From Staphylococcus sp. 17KM0847 (GTDB lineage Bacteria > Bacillota > Bacilli > Staphylococcales > Staphylococcaceae), in assembly GCF_013463155.1 (NCBI RefSeq), contig NZ_CP040781.1:1364001-1428000 (forward strand): a DNA stretch of 64,000 nt, in the 5' to 3' direction. The notes under the pieces are model-generated. The model saw only the letters and a program-made list of their open reading frames with translations. It searched no databases and was not told where the DNA came from. The translations under genes and the position numbers were made by a program. Positions 42,040-52,164 of this stretch are shown piece after piece. Each line of letters begins with the position of its first letter. The first letter of the stretch is position 1.

Positions 42040-42598
42040 CTGTATCATACGCCTTTACTTTTTTACTGCGTACACCTTTGACCCAAAAACCACCATGAAT
42101 CGTGCGTGGTTCGTACGCAATAACGAACGCTTTCGGATCCAGTTGTTTAATCGTATCCATTAATTTTAATTCATAACGACGTGGTGTTAAAATTTGCATA
42201 ACAAGCCTTTCGCCATCACGTCCATGTGCACCAAAATGTGTGACACCATATCCTAGTTCACGTAGTTGGCGTGGTAACTCCAATTCAAAATTAACCGTTG
42301 TTACATTAACAACAGAATAACCTAAAGCCAGCTTTTCTTCGATTTTCATGCCTACAATAATACCTACCGAAAAGCCCAACGCATAGGCTATGATATTTTG
42401 TATCTGATCTAAACTCGACATTACTAAGCCTAATCCAATCACATACACTAAAACCTCAACAAAACTCACAATTGCTGCGACATATCGGTAACCTTTTAAT
42501 GTCAATATCACACGCATTGTCAGTGCAGTAACATATGCCACATTGATCAAAAATATTGCAACGAGCATCAGCCATGGGTTATCGTTTATCAGACTCAT
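42029..42598 (-). CDS. UPF0316/DUF2179 membrane protein (YebE type)
   Basis: A 189-residue protein with three membrane helices in the first 95 residues, then a soluble DUF2179 domain ([26 protein letters not shown]). DUF2179 domains occur in proteins sensing or binding small ligands, but this family has no assigned role. The ATG at 42598 has AGAGG 6 bases before it; the ATG 6 bases earlier is too close. It follows nadE by about 60 bases on the same strand and may be co-transcribed. Confidence 0.87.
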   Translation of the reverse strand: MSLINDNPWLMLVAIFLINVAYVTALTMRVILTLKGYRYVAAIVSFVEVLVYVIGLGLVMSSLDQIQNIIAYALGFSVGIIVGMKIEEKLALGYSVVNVTTVNFELELPRQLRELGYGVTHFGAHGRDGERLVMQILTPRRYELKLMDTIKQLDPKAFVIAYEPRTIHGGFWVKGVRSKKVKAYDTDEI

Positions 42599-42657
42599 AC
42601 GCATCCTCTTCCTTAATAAAATATAGCTTATTCTATCAAGTCAGTATACGTTTGTCA

Positions 42658-43488
42658 TTAATATTTTGACTTAGGCCATGTAAAACGTGTATATGCCAAT
42701 TCACGTTTATGTGCATTTCTAAGGTAATGGCGCTCAATTGTAGCTGCCGCTTCAGCTTCTACAGCTTTACCTTCCAAATAATCGTCAATCGCATTATATG
42801 TAACACCTAATGCCGTTTCATCTGGTAATTGTGGCTGATCATCTTCCAAATCCGCTGTAGGTATTTTTTCATAAAGATGTTCTGGTGCACCAAGATACTT
42901 TAATAATTGTTTGCCTTGGCGCTTATTCAAACCGAAGAGTGGTGCAATATCTGCCGCACCATCACCGTATTTTGTAAAAAAGCCTGTAATATTTTCAGCT
43001 GAGTGATCTGTACCTATCACAATTCCACCCGTATGAGCTGCAATAGCATACTGCACTTTCATACGCTCTCTTGCTTTTTCATTGCCTTTTTGAAAATCTG
43101 TCAGCGGAATACCTGCTTCGTTTAGTGATGCTACACTTTGATCTACGGCGGGTTTAATATTCACTGTTATCGTACGGTCTGGTTCAATAAAAGCTAATGC
43201 ATCCTCTACTTCATCTGCATCACGTTGAACACCATAAGGTAACTTGACCGCAATAAATTCATAGTGATGATCGGTTGTGGCGTTGAGATCATTAACTGCA
43301 AGCTGTGCAATTCGTCCTGCTAATGTCGAATCTTGTCCGCCAGAAATACCTAAAACCAATGTTTTTACAAAAGTATGCGCCTTTACATATTCCTTTATAA
43401 AGTTTTTCAATATTTCTACTGTCTCACCACTATCAATTGTTGGCTGTACTTTCATTTCTTTTACAATGATGTCTTGGAGCTTAGTCAT
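42658..43488 (-). CDS. nadE: Ammonia-dependent NAD synthetase
   Basis: A 276-residue enzyme making NAD from deamido-NAD, ATP and ammonia. The PP-loop is [13 protein letters not shown] near 46-58; [23 protein letters not shown] is the deamido-NAD pocket. It has no glutaminase domain. Start at 43488 ([12 protein letters not shown]) with GGAGG 6 bases upstream; it overlaps the pncB 3' end by 8 bp, forming a two-gene NAD salvage operon. Confidence 0.95.
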   Translation of the reverse strand: MTKLQDIIVKEMKVQPTIDSGETVEILKNFIKEYVKAHTFVKTLVLGISGGQDSTLAGRIAQLAVNDLNATTDHHYEFIAVKLPYGVQRDADEVEDALAFIEPDRTITVNIKPAVDQSVASLNEAGIPLTDFQKGNEKARERMKVQYAIAAHTGGIVIGTDHSAENITGFFTKYGDGAADIAPLFGLNKRQGKQLLKYLGAPEHLYEKIPTADLEDDQPQLPDETALGVTYNAIDDYLEGKAVEAEAAATIERHYLRNAHKRELAYTRFTWPKSKY

Positions 43489-44950
43489 TGGTTTCCTCCA
43501 TTTCTTTGACGTTTTCTGCCACTTCAAAAATGCGTTTCTGTTTATTTTCCCAACAAGCTGTACTTAAATCTACGGGGTATTCCTCAGGGTTTAAATAACG
43601 CTTATTCTCTTCCCATAATAACTCTAAGTTTTGAACTAAGTAATCTTTAGCTTCTTGTACAGTCGGACATTCATATACACGTCGACCTGCTATAAAAATA
43701 TCATGATGTAAATCTACTGCTTTAAAATGTTTAATATATTTCATTTTATACGTATGAATCGGATGAAACATTTTCAATTTTGATACTTGTTCTGGCTTTT
43801 CGTAATCTAGCGTTATATAGTCTCCCTCTGACTTATTCGTCTTTGTGTTAATAATACGATATACTTTTTTCTTGCCGGGTGTTGTAACTTTTTCTGCATT
43901 ATTTGATAACTTAATACGATCTACTAATTCACCTGATGCATTTTCAACTGCCACCATTTTATATACCGCTCCTAACGCCGGTTGTTGATATGCAGTTATC
44001 AGCTTAGTACCAACGCCCCAAGCATCCACGGCTGCACCTTGTGCTTTCAAACTTGAGATTGTCGCTTCATCTAAATCATTAGACGCTACAATTTTAGCAT
44101 CTGTAAAACCAGCTGCATCCAACATCTTGCGTGCTTCTTTAGACAAATATGCAATATCCCCAGAATCTAAGCGAATACCTATAAAATTAATTTGATCACC
44201 TAATTCTTTAGCAACACGAATCGCATGAGGTACGCCTGATTTCAATGTATGAAACGTATCAACTAAAAATACACAATTTTTATGACGCTCTGCATATTTT
44301 TTAAAAGCGGTGTATTCATCGCCATATGTTTGAACAAAAGCATGCGCATGCGTCCCTGAAACTGGAAGATCGAACAACTTACCTGCTCGAACATTACTTG
44401 TCGAATCAAAACCACCAATGATTGCTGCACGCGCTCCCCATAATGCCGCATCCATTTCATGCGCACGACGTGTACCAAACTCCATTAATGTATCGTTGGG
44501 TGCCACCTGTTTAATCAAACTGGCTTTAGTCGATATAAGTGTTTGGAAATTGATAATATTCAACAATGCTGTTTCAATAAGTTGTGCTTGAATCAATGGG
44601 GCTTCAACACGGAGTAATGGCTCATTATTAAAACATAATTCCCCTTCTTGCATGGCACGAATATTACCGGTAAATCGTAAATCCGCAAGATATGCTAAAA
44701 AATCATCACGATAGCCTAACGACTTTAAATATGCAATATCACTTTTAGAGAAATGGCAATGCTCGATAAAGTCAATCACTCTACGCAAACCATTGAAAAC
44801 GGCGTAACCACTTCCAAAGGGCATCTTTCTAAAATATAAATCAAATACTGCTTTACGTTCATGAATACCATCAAACCAATACGACTCTGCCATATTAATT
44901 TGATATAAATCGTTGTGCAGCATAAAACTGTCATCATCAAACTGGTACAT
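43481..44950 (-). CDS. pncB: Nicotinate phosphoribosyltransferase
   Basis: A 489-residue enzyme that turns nicotinate and PRPP into nicotinate mononucleotide, the entry step of NAD salvage. Typical elements: [13 protein letters not shown] at the N-terminus, [33 protein letters not shown] and [23 protein letters not shown] precedes the ATG. Its product feeds nadE after adenylylation by a nicotinate-mononucleotide adenylyltransferase encoded elsewhere; a nicotinamidase-like gene occurs 4 kb away. Confidence 0.95.
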   Translation of the reverse strand: MYQFDDDSFMLHNDLYQINMAESYWFDGIHERKAVFDLYFRKMPFGSGYAVFNGLRRVIDFIEHCHFSKSDIAYLKSLGYRDDFLAYLADLRFTGNIRAMQEGELCFNNEPLLRVEAPLIQAQLIETALLNIINFQTLISTKASLIKQVAPNDTLMEFGTRRAHEMDAALWGARAAIIGGFDSTSNVRAGKLFDLPVSGTHAHAFVQTYGDEYTAFKKYAERHKNCVFLVDTFHTLKSGVPHAIRVAKELGDQINFIGIRLDSGDIAYLSKEARKMLDAAGFTDAKIVASNDLDEATISSLKAQGAAVDAWGVGTKLITAYQQPALGAVYKMVAVENASGELVDRIKLSNNAEKVTTPGKKKVYRIINTKTNKSEGDYITLDYEKPEQVSKLKMFHPIHTYKMKYIKHFKAVDLHHDIFIAGRRVYECPTVQEAKDYLVQNLELLWEENKRYLNPEEYPVDLSTACWENKQKRIFEVAENVKEMEETND

Positions 44951-45221
44951 ATTCTACTCCTTTTGTTTACATTTTATTTTGGATATAGATATTCTTATCA
45001 TATCATAAAAAGTTATGAAAAATAATGAAACGTTAGGAACGCTATGATTGATATATACACCTTATCTATTCGATATAAAACATGACCAAATTGTACACGC
45101 ATACTTATTGAATAATGACTTTATCGTAGCTTTGACGTTCAAATCGACAAAACGATGACATTTATGAAAACACTATCATTCTAAAAAGAAATTTGCCTAT
45201 AATAAAAGGGAGGTGGGGAAA

Positions 45222-46292
45222 ATGCTAAAGAAAGCACAAACATTCATAACAGAAATGTATACAGAATTAAAGTTATCCCAAACTGATTGTCAAAAACGAC
45301 TAACAGAAATTGAAAACGAAATTAAAAAGACAGGCACTTATCGTCACACGACTCAAGAACTGATATATGGCGCACGTGTAGCGTGGCGCAATTCCAATCG
45401 TTGCATTGGTAGACTCTTCTGGGAAAGTCTTGTTGTGAAAGATGCACGGGATATTAAAGAAGAAGCCCCTTTTATAGAGGCGATTCATGAGCATATTTCT
45501 TTCGCAACGAATAATGGGCGCATCAAACCTTGTATTACTATTTTCGCACCCTCTCATGAAAAAGGACCAAAAATTTTCAATAATCAACTGATTCGTTACG
45601 CAGGTTATATCGATAAAGGGGATCCCGCAGAAAGAACTGTTACACAATTAGCTGAGCGATTAGGGTGGCGTGGTGCTGGCACAGATTTTGATGTTTTACC
45701 TTTAATTTATCAACTTCCTGGACAACCCATAACCTATCATGAATATCCAAAAGACTTAATTTTAGAAGTTGCGATTAAACACAAACGCTATCCTAAAGTA
45801 GCTGACCTCGGTTTGAAATGGTATGCTGTCCCAATCATTTCAAGTATGGATTTAAAAATTGGAGGCATCACATATCCAACTGTACCTTTTAATGGGTGGT
45901 ATATGGTCAATGAAATTGCTGTCCGAAACTTTACTGATACATACCGCTACAACTTGCTCGAGACACTCGCTGAAGCAATGGATTTCGATACATTACGTAA
46001 TACATCATTTAATAAAGATCGGGTTCTCATCGAAACAAATGATGCTGTCTATCACTCATTTCGAGAGGCTGGAATATCAATGGTAGATCATCTAACAGCT
46101 GCCAAACAATTTGAACAATTTGAACGAACGGAATGTAAACAAGGACGCGAGGTCACAGGGAAATGGTCATGGCTTGCACCACCTTTATCCCCTACATTAA
46201 CTGCTAATTATCATCATGGCTATCGCAACGACATGCGTGAACCCAACTTTTTTTATAAAGAAAAAACAAATTCTAGCTGTCCTTTTCATTGA
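45222..46292 (+). CDS. nos: Bacterial nitric-oxide synthase oxygenase
   Basis: A 356-residue oxygenase domain without reductase. The haem-binding cysteine is Cys61 in [24 protein letters not shown] and the [14 protein letters not shown] pterin/haem-edge segment are intact. It makes NO from arginine with electrons from unrelated reductases; in staphylococci NO supports nitrate respiration and oxidative-stress survival. Start at the ATG at 45222, with GGGAGGTG upstream; the GTG 9 bases earlier lies within the ribosome binding site. pheA follows after 43 bp. Confidence 0.95.
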   Translation: MLKKAQTFITEMYTELKLSQTDCQKRLTEIENEIKKTGTYRHTTQELIYGARVAWRNSNRCIGRLFWESLVVKDARDIKEEAPFIEAIHEHISFATNNGRIKPCITIFAPSHEKGPKIFNNQLIRYAGYIDKGDPAERTVTQLAERLGWRGAGTDFDVLPLIYQLPGQPITYHEYPKDLILEVAIKHKRYPKVADLGLKWYAVPIISSMDLKIGGITYPTVPFNGWYMVNEIAVRNFTDTYRYNLLETLAEAMDFDTLRNTSFNKDRVLIETNDAVYHSFREAGISMVDHLTAAKQFEQFERTECKQGREVTGKWSWLAPPLSPTLTANYHHGYRNDMREPNFFYKEKTNSSCPFH

Positions 46293-46335
46293 TATCATGT
46301 ACAATTAAACGAAATCAAATAGAAGAGGTGACGCT

Positions 46336-47157
46336 ATGTATTTATACTATTTAGGACCACAAGGAACATTTTCATATCTCGCAGCTCAGCAATATTGCAA
46401 TGATAAGCATGAGCATATCGTATTATCGCCTAAAAATCAGCTACATGAAGTGATGACTGCTCTGATTGATGATACAGATGGTCAGGCAATCGTTCCTATT
46501 GAAAATGCAATCGAAGGCACGATTAATATCGTAGCGGATACATTGGTCGAACAACCTTTTACTGTTGTAGGAGAAGTTTTTCTTGACGTTACATTCGGAC
46601 TATACGTGAAATCGAGCCAATCTCTAGCATCGATTAAAAAAGTATATTCTATCGGTCCAGCGATCAGTCAAACACAAAAATTTATACAGCGTCATCAACT
46701 TGCATATGCTTATACTCATAGTACGATATCTGCTCTGGACTATATCAATGATACAACAGCAGCCATTGCACCGCTAGGAAGTGGCGAAATGTACGGCTTC
46801 ACGCCAATAGCTACGCATATTGAAGATTATCCACATAATCAAACACGCTTTCTAGTATTGCAACATGCTGACACTGTAAAACATCATAGCGGCCGCTCTT
46901 GCTTGCTCGTTATTACCCCTCAACAAGACAAACCCGGTCTTTTAGCGAGTATCTTAAATACGTTTGCTTTATTCAATGTAAACTTATCATGGATTGAGTC
47001 GCGACCACTAAAGACACAGTTAGGTATGTATCGCTTTTTTGTACAGGCTGTCTGTCCAGACCAACAAGTCTTAGACAAAATCCGTACAATTCTCGAGACT
47101 TTAGACTTCAATGTACAATCTCTTGGGCGATTCAACTCACACAGCCCTGATGAGTGA
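46336..47157 (+). CDS. pheA: Prephenate dehydratase
   Basis: A 273-residue monofunctional enzyme converting prephenate to phenylpyruvate. YLGPQGTFSY at the N-terminus, the essential TRF motif in HNQTRFLVL, and a C-terminal ACT domain with LSWIESRP for phenylalanine feedback are present. There is no chorismate mutase domain. GAGGTG precedes the ATG. Confidence 0.94.
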   Translation: MYLYYLGPQGTFSYLAAQQYCNDKHEHIVLSPKNQLHEVMTALIDDTDGQAIVPIENAIEGTINIVADTLVEQPFTVVGEVFLDVTFGLYVKSSQSLASIKKVYSIGPAISQTQKFIQRHQLAYAYTHSTISALDYINDTTAAIAPLGSGEMYGFTPIATHIEDYPHNQTRFLVLQHADTVKHHSGRSCLLVITPQQDKPGLLASILNTFALFNVNLSWIESRPLKTQLGMYRFFVQAVCPDQQVLDKIRTILETLDFNVQSLGRFNSHSPDE

Positions 47158-47338
47158 ATCAACAATTATGAGTAAAGTTTCTAACTTGATTGTCTTATTT
47201 GAGGAAAGGCAATATATCGTATTTTATTGAGCGATTATAGAAAACACTAAAATATACTAGGAATATTGGATGCGTCATATATTTAGAAACTTAAAGTAAT
47301 ATTTATATAAATGCGTTATTGTGTTGTATATGACGCTT

Positions 47339-47544
47339 GGTTCTGTTGCAAAGTTAACTTTGTATTATCATTTAACAAATATGAACTATTTCAAATATGG
47401 ACAAATTAATCAAGACATCATCACCGCAGCTGTTAGCGACTACCTAAGGCATACACTCAGTTATCGTGGTATATCTGAAATATTAAGAGCATACTACTAC
47501 GTTAAATCATTCATCATATTTTCTATCTTTCTTTGCAACAGACC
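47339..47544 (+). mobile_element. Deletion remnant of an IS6-family (IS431/IS257-like) element
   Basis: Left end GGTTCTGTTGCAAAG (47339-47353) is the IS431/IS257 inverted repeat; the right end CTTTGCAACAGACC (47531-47544) is its complement with one base lost. Between them is the start of the transposase gene and little else, so over 500 bp have been deleted. No matching 8-bp target duplication is seen. It lies between pheA and a beta-helix gene. Confidence 0.85.
47381..47530 (+). pseudogene. Truncated IS431-type transposase N-terminus
   Basis: The frame from ATG 47381 reads MNYFKYGQINQDIITAAV and DYLRHTLSYRGISEILR, matching the N-terminal region of IS431/IS257 transposase, then diverges after about 45 residues and runs into the right inverted repeat. 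The DDE catalytic core is absent. Confidence 0.85.
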
Positions 47545-47565
47545 TTCATTTTCTATAACCATCTC

Positions 47566-48648
47566 TTATTGCACATATTTCTGATGAATTGTTGGCATAT
47601 TTTGACTCTGATCTACAATAATATGATCAATAGCAGTAAGTTGAATCGGTGCACAATTTTGTTGAAAATGATTATTAAGAATCTCAATATGGTGGTGTGG
47701 TGCCTCTGGATGACTACGAAAATGTAAAGTATCTTTATCTCCAATATGAGTAAATATATTATCGATAACGTACAACCCTTTTCCACCTTGCTTAATGTGA
47801 TGTCGACCATCAAATGTAACTGCATTTTTCCCTTGATACACACCTAAATATCGAATACCGCCTCGACAATTTAGAAAAATATTGTTATGAATCATCATAT
47901 TTTTCACTTTAAGCGGTGTCAACGCATAATCTTGCATCCCATTAAATACATTGTGTTGTATAACAACGTTCTCATAATAATAATCTACACGACTAGCATG
48001 TGACCCAATAGCACGGTTCCATGCATTCATCTTTCCTTCATGAGAGTTGCCAAAATAACAATGCTCAATCACTGCATTTTTGGTAATTGTACCATCATTG
48101 CGTCCAAATTTAGGAAACGCTCCTTTAACAAATAAGTCTAATTGGATTGCTTCTGAGAATGAACGATCACCCTTTATATCATAAAAGCCAAGGAAGTCAC
48201 ATTCATGAATATAAAGTCCATCTACTCCACATGCATCAATACCGTGCCCACCGATCACATTTTTAATCGTTACGTCATACACTTCGATTTCTCGTGCATG
48301 CCCTAAACACATCGCTGTATTATTATAGGGGTATACATTGCCATTCATATCAAACGTCCCGCCTTGAATATGAATATTTCCATTACCTTCATATCCTTTA
48401 TAACGCTTTAAGCTTGATCCATTTTTTAGCAATGCATCTCGTCCAGTGCGCAATAATGTTGCCTCGTCATCAAGAATAAGTGTCGTTTCATTATAAATTT
48501 TCAAAGCCTTTGTAATATGATATGTTCCTGCTGGTATGTATACTGTAACTGGTCCTCGTTTCGCTTGGTTCAAGGCGCGTTGAATACCTATTGTATCTTT
48601 TAGCATATTACCTGTCGTTGCACCAAAATCTCTCACATTAATGTTCAA
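47566..48648 (-). CDS. Right-handed beta-helix protein, pectate-lyase/GH28-like fold
   Basis: A 360-residue protein. It begins NVRDFGATTGNMLKDTIGIQRALNQA, the usual N-terminal cap of pectate-lyase-3/glycosyl-hydrolase-28-like proteins, followed by GTYHITKALKIYNETTLILDD and many short strands with HNNIF, HNVFNG and NNHF turns typical of parallel beta helices. There is no signal peptide or membrane segment, so it is probably cytoplasmic or released with a phage-like or other carrier. The start is TTG with AAGGAGG 11 bases upstream. Substrate unknown. Its 3' end is 22 bp from the IS6 remnant. Confidence 0.75.
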   Translation of the reverse strand: MNINVRDFGATTGNMLKDTIGIQRALNQAKRGPVTVYIPAGTYHITKALKIYNETTLILDDEATLLRTGRDALLKNGSSLKRYKGYEGNGNIHIQGGTFDMNGNVYPYNNTAMCLGHAREIEVYDVTIKNVIGGHGIDACGVDGLYIHECDFLGFYDIKGDRSFSEAIQLDLFVKGAFPKFGRNDGTITKNAVIEHCYFGNSHEGKMNAWNRAIGSHASRVDYYYENVVIQHNVFNGMQDYALTPLKVKNMMIHNNIFLNCRGGIRYLGVYQGKNAVTFDGRHHIKQGGKGLYVIDNIFTHIGDKDTLHFRSHPEAPHHHIEILNNHFQQNCAPIQLTAIDHIIVDQSQNMPTIHQKYVQ

Positions 48649-48731
48649 TGATGTAGACGCCTCCTTAATAATCGTTATACTATACTTATATAATCGCTTC
48701 TTAAATCAATATACCCTTTAGGAGGAAGTTT

Positions 48732-49283
48732 ATGACAAATAAAGCATTGTTAATTGTAGATTATTCATACGACTTTATTGCAGACGATGGCAAGCTCACG
48801 TGTGGCGTAGCGGGTCAACATATCGAACCTTTTATCGCCCAACGTATTCGAGACTATGCCGAGACAGAAACACCTATTTTTTTCTTAATGGATTTACACT
48901 TTGAAGAAGATCCCTATCACCCTGAAACACAACTTTTTCCACCACATAATATTAACGGTACAGCAGGTCGCCAATTATACGGTGAAATTCAAAGCATTTA
49001 TAAACAACTACAAGATCACCCTTTTGTACATTTTATTGATAAACGTCGCTATGATTCTTTTTATGGTACACCTCTTGATAGTTTACTGCGAGAGCGTCAT
49101 ATCGATACACTTGAGATTGTGGGTGTTTGTACAGATATTTGTGTACTCCATACAGCAATCAGTGCCTACAATTTAGGGTATCACTTGATTATCCCTAAAC
49201 AAGGCGTAGCTTCATTTAATCCTGTTGGTCACGATTGGGCGCTATCACACTTTCAAAACAGTTTAGGCGCAGAGGTAGAATAA
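48732..49283 (+). CDS. Isochorismatase-family cysteine hydrolase, probable nicotinamidase
   Basis: A 183-residue hydrolase. The catalytic triad is visible as Asp10 (LLIVDYSYDF), Lys104 (FIDKRRYDSF) and Cys137 (GVCTDICVLHT); Asp54, His56 and His63 (MDLHFEEDPYH) form a metal site as in PncA nicotinamidases. It probably converts nicotinamide to nicotinate for pncB. Biuret or pyrazinamide-type activity cannot be ruled out. TAGGAGGAAG precedes the ATG. Confidence 0.85.
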   Translation: MTNKALLIVDYSYDFIADDGKLTCGVAGQHIEPFIAQRIRDYAETETPIFFLMDLHFEEDPYHPETQLFPPHNINGTAGRQLYGEIQSIYKQLQDHPFVHFIDKRRYDSFYGTPLDSLLRERHIDTLEIVGVCTDICVLHTAISAYNLGYHLIIPKQGVASFNPVGHDWALSHFQNSLGAEVE

Positions 49284-49341
49284 ACCATTTGCTCCATGAT
49301 AAAATGGCATTAAGAAATGTTATATTAAGGAGATTAAAACA

Positions 49342-50268
49342 ATGACAACTTATATTTTTGGTCATCAAAACCCAGACACAGACGCAATTTCATCTGCTAT
49401 TATTATGGCAGACTTCGAACAACAAAATGGTAATGATGCTGCTAAAGCCTATCGCTTAGGCGATGTCAGCCCAGAAACACAATATGCTTTAGATTATTTC
49501 AACGTAGCAGCACCTACTTTATTAGCAGATGATTTAACAGATCAAGAGGTTATCCTAGTTGATCACAATGAATTCCAACAAAGTGCGGCTACTATTGATA
49601 AAGCGGTAATTAAGCATGTTATTGATCACCATCGTATCGCTAACTTTGAAACAGCAAGTCCTTTATATTACCGTGCAGAACCTGTCGGCTGTACAGCTAC
49701 TATTTTGTATAAGATGTATAAAGAACAAAACTTTGAAATCCGTCCTGAAATTGCAGGTTTAATGATTTCAGCAATTATTTCAGACAGCTTATTGTTCAAA
49801 TCACCAACATGTACCACTCAAGATGTTGAGGCTGCAAAAGCATTAGCGACTATTGCCAATGTCAATTTAGACGAATACGGTCTGAATATGCTCAAAGCCG
49901 GTGCATCCACAGCAGACAAATCAGAAGAAGCTCTGTTAGATGCAGATGCTAAATCTTTCAGTATGGGAGATTATACAGTACGCATTGGACAAGTCAATAC
50001 AGTAGATATAGACGAAGTGTTTGCAAGACAAGAAGCACTTGAGCATGCTATGAACAAAGCAAGTGTTGAAAATGGATATGATATTTTCGTTCTTGCCATT
50101 ACAGATATTATCAACAGCGACTCTAAAATTTTAGTGGTTGGTGCCGAAAAAGAGCGTATTGCTTCTGCATTTAATACAACACTCGATCATAATGCTGCCT
50201 TTCTATCAGGTGTCGTTTCACGTAAAAAGCAAATCGTTCCACCGATTACTTCAGAACTCACAAAATAA
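49342..50268 (+). CDS. ppaC: Manganese-dependent family II inorganic pyrophosphatase
   Basis: A 308-residue DHH-superfamily phosphatase. Metal ligands lie in GHQNPDTDAISSA (His7/Asp13-type positions), LVDHNE and the DHH motif VIDHHR; the C-terminal substrate domain ends with SRKKQIVPP. It hydrolyses pyrophosphate to drive biosynthesis. AAGGAG precedes the ATG. A small acetyltransferase gene follows after 26 bp. Confidence 0.96.
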   Translation: MTTYIFGHQNPDTDAISSAIIMADFEQQNGNDAAKAYRLGDVSPETQYALDYFNVAAPTLLADDLTDQEVILVDHNEFQQSAATIDKAVIKHVIDHHRIANFETASPLYYRAEPVGCTATILYKMYKEQNFEIRPEIAGLMISAIISDSLLFKSPTCTTQDVEAAKALATIANVNLDEYGLNMLKAGASTADKSEEALLDADAKSFSMGDYTVRIGQVNTVDIDEVFARQEALEHAMNKASVENGYDIFVLAITDIINSDSKILVVGAEKERIASAFNTTLDHNAAFLSGVVSRKKQIVPPITSELTK

Positions 50269-50294
50269 TTTTAATACAAAGGTTGTGATGAAGC

Positions 50295-50573
50295 ATGACA
50301 TACGATATTCATGAAACCAAAAATGCATTTTATATCGGAGACAATGCCGACGCACCATTAGCCGAAATAACTTTTAATTATCATGACGAACAAACAATTG
50401 ATGTTAATCATACATTTGTCGATCCTTCACTCCGTGGCGGTGGCGTAGCTAAGCAATTGTTTGATTGTGTGATTGATAAAGCACAGCAAGAAAACTTGAA
50501 GATCATTCCTTCTTGCAGCTATGTGCGTAAACAGTTTGAAAAGAATGCTTCCCTTGCTGCATATAAGGCGTAA
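50295..50573 (+). CDS. Small GNAT-like N-acetyltransferase (YjdJ type)
   Basis: A 92-residue minimal GNAT domain. HTFVDPSLRGGGVAKQLFD contains the acyl-CoA loop (RGGGVA), followed by IPSCSYVRKQFEKN. Homologues are a short class with unknown acceptors. It is in one transcription unit with ppaC, ending at a clear terminator. Confidence 0.85.
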   Translation: MTYDIHETKNAFYIGDNADAPLAEITFNYHDEQTIDVNHTFVDPSLRGGGVAKQLFDCVIDKAQQENLKIIPSCSYVRKQFEKNASLAAYKA

Positions 50574-50583
50574 TATCCTTCTA

Positions 50584-50611
50584 GGCTGAGTTACCATCCC
50601 GTAGCTCAGCC
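50584..50611 (+). terminator. Terminator of ppaC and the acetyltransferase gene
   Basis: GGCTGAG(T)TAC pairs with GTA(G)CTCAGCC around a CATCCC loop and is followed by TTTTTCTCC. Confidence 0.92.
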
Positions 50612-50649
50612 TTTTTCTCCTATTCTTAATTATAGAAAGGGTTGTTATA

Positions 50650-52032
50650 ATGACTGACTTTACACAACATGTACAACAATCTAAAGACTATTTTAATACA
50701 CATGAGACGAAATCATTAAAATTTCGTAAAAAACAGTTAAAGTGCCTTGCTAAAAGTATCAAACAACACGAAAAAGCATTATTATCGGCGTTAGCTATTG
50801 ATCTTGGTAAAAATAATGTTGAAGCTTATGCCACTGAGATTGGCTATACACTCAGCAGTATTAAACTTGCTCAGAAATCACTCCATAAATGGGCAAAGAC
50901 ACGCTCTGTTGACACACCATTGTGGCTCTTTCCTACAAAAAGTTTTATTATGAAAGAGCCTTTAGGGACAGTCTTAATTATCGGCCCATATAACTATCCT
51001 TTCCAATTAGTATTTGAACCATTAATTGGTGCATTGGCTGCTGGAAATACGGCCGTTATTAAACCATCAGAACTCACACCACATGTCGCTGATGTTATTG
51101 AGAATATTATTACATCTACTTTTGATCCACAGTATGTATCAGTTGTTCAAGGCGACGCAAGTGTAATTCAAGCACTTTTAAAAGAACCTTTTGACCACAT
51201 TTTCTTTACTGGTAGCCAAAAAGTAGGAAAAATTGTCTATAAAGCAGCAGCTGAACATTTAACACCTGTAACGTTAGAGTTAGGTGGTAAATCTCCTGTC
51301 ATTGTCGATCAAACTGCCAATCTTAAAGTAGCGAGCGAACGGATATGCTTTGGTAAATTCTTGAATGCGGGTCAAACATGTGTCGCACCAGATTATGTTC
51401 TTATCGATAAAAAGGTAAAAGCCGATTTTATTGCAGCGTTACGAAACACATTGATAGAGTTTTATAGTGCTACTCCATTAAGCAGTGAAGATTTAGGCGT
51501 CATTGTAAATGATTCGCATTTTGATCGTTTAGCACAATTAATGGATGCTGAACGTAAACATTGTGTTATAGGGGGAGAACGCAATACGGAGCAACGAAAA
51601 ATTGCACCAAGTATTTATGACGCTATCACATTAGATTCGCCACTCATGCAAGATGAATTATTCGGTCCACTCTTACCTATTATGACGTATGAAACACTTG
51701 ATGATGCAATTTCTACGATACATTCTTATGATAAACCATTAGCCTTATATTTATTTAGTGAAGATGAAAATGTTACAAATCGTATATTAACTGAATTATC
51801 GTTTGGTGGGGGTGCGATTAATGATACTGTACTACACCTTGCAAACCCACGTTTACCTTTCGGAGGTATAGGTGGTTCGGGTATAGGACAATATCACGGT
51901 AAATACTCCTTTAATTTATTTTCACATGACAAGTCATATATATTTAAAACCACTAAGTTAGAAACAGGTTTACTCTTTCCACCTTATAAAGGCAAACTTA
52001 ATTACCTAAAGCAAATTTTAAAAAAAGGCTAG
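50650..52032 (+). CDS. Aldehyde dehydrogenase (class 3/fatty-aldehyde type)
   Basis: A 460-residue NAD(P)-dependent dehydrogenase. Catalytic Glu in TLELGGKSPV, nucleophilic Cys in FLNAGQTCVAPDY, cofactor region IGPYNYPFQL and VIKPSEL, and FTGSQKVGK are intact. The C-terminal KPLALYLFS and LPFGGIGGSGIGQYHG place it with ALDH3-type enzymes that oxidise medium or long aldehydes. A hydrophobic or basic tail follows (FPPYKGKLNYLKQILKKG). Natural substrate unknown. AAAGGG precedes the ATG. Confidence 0.9.
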   Translation: MTDFTQHVQQSKDYFNTHETKSLKFRKKQLKCLAKSIKQHEKALLSALAIDLGKNNVEAYATEIGYTLSSIKLAQKSLHKWAKTRSVDTPLWLFPTKSFIMKEPLGTVLIIGPYNYPFQLVFEPLIGALAAGNTAVIKPSELTPHVADVIENIITSTFDPQYVSVVQGDASVIQALLKEPFDHIFFTGSQKVGKIVYKAAAEHLTPVTLELGGKSPVIVDQTANLKVASERICFGKFLNAGQTCVAPDYVLIDKKVKADFIAALRNTLIEFYSATPLSSEDLGVIVNDSHFDRLAQLMDAERKHCVIGGERNTEQRKIAPSIYDAITLDSPLMQDELFGPLLPIMTYETLDDAISTIHSYDKPLALYLFSEDENVTNRILTELSFGGGAINDTVLHLANPRLPFGGIGGSGIGQYHGKYSFNLFSHDKSYIFKTTKLETGLLFPPYKGKLNYLKQILKKG

Positions 52033-52117
52033 CTTATGCTTATATCGTTAAGACACTCAAAATGCTTACACATATGCAGATGTCAAACAGATTGAGCATA
52101 TCCATATTTTATTTATA

Positions 52118-52160
52118 AAAACAGCTGATCTTCAACTTTAGGTTGAGTATCAGCTGTTTT
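52118..52160. terminator. Bidirectional terminator between aldehyde dehydrogenase and lactonase genes
   Basis: AAAACAGCTGAT (52118-52129) pairs perfectly with ATCAGCTGTTTT (52149-52160), with CAAC/GTTG-like pairing inside. The two genes converge on it. Confidence 0.9.
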
Positions 52161-52164
52161 TTAA

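Noticed and set aside
47321..47380. Upstream extension of the transposase-remnant frame.
   Set aside because: Covers the inverted repeat and flanking DNA; the authentic IS431 start is the ATG at 47381.
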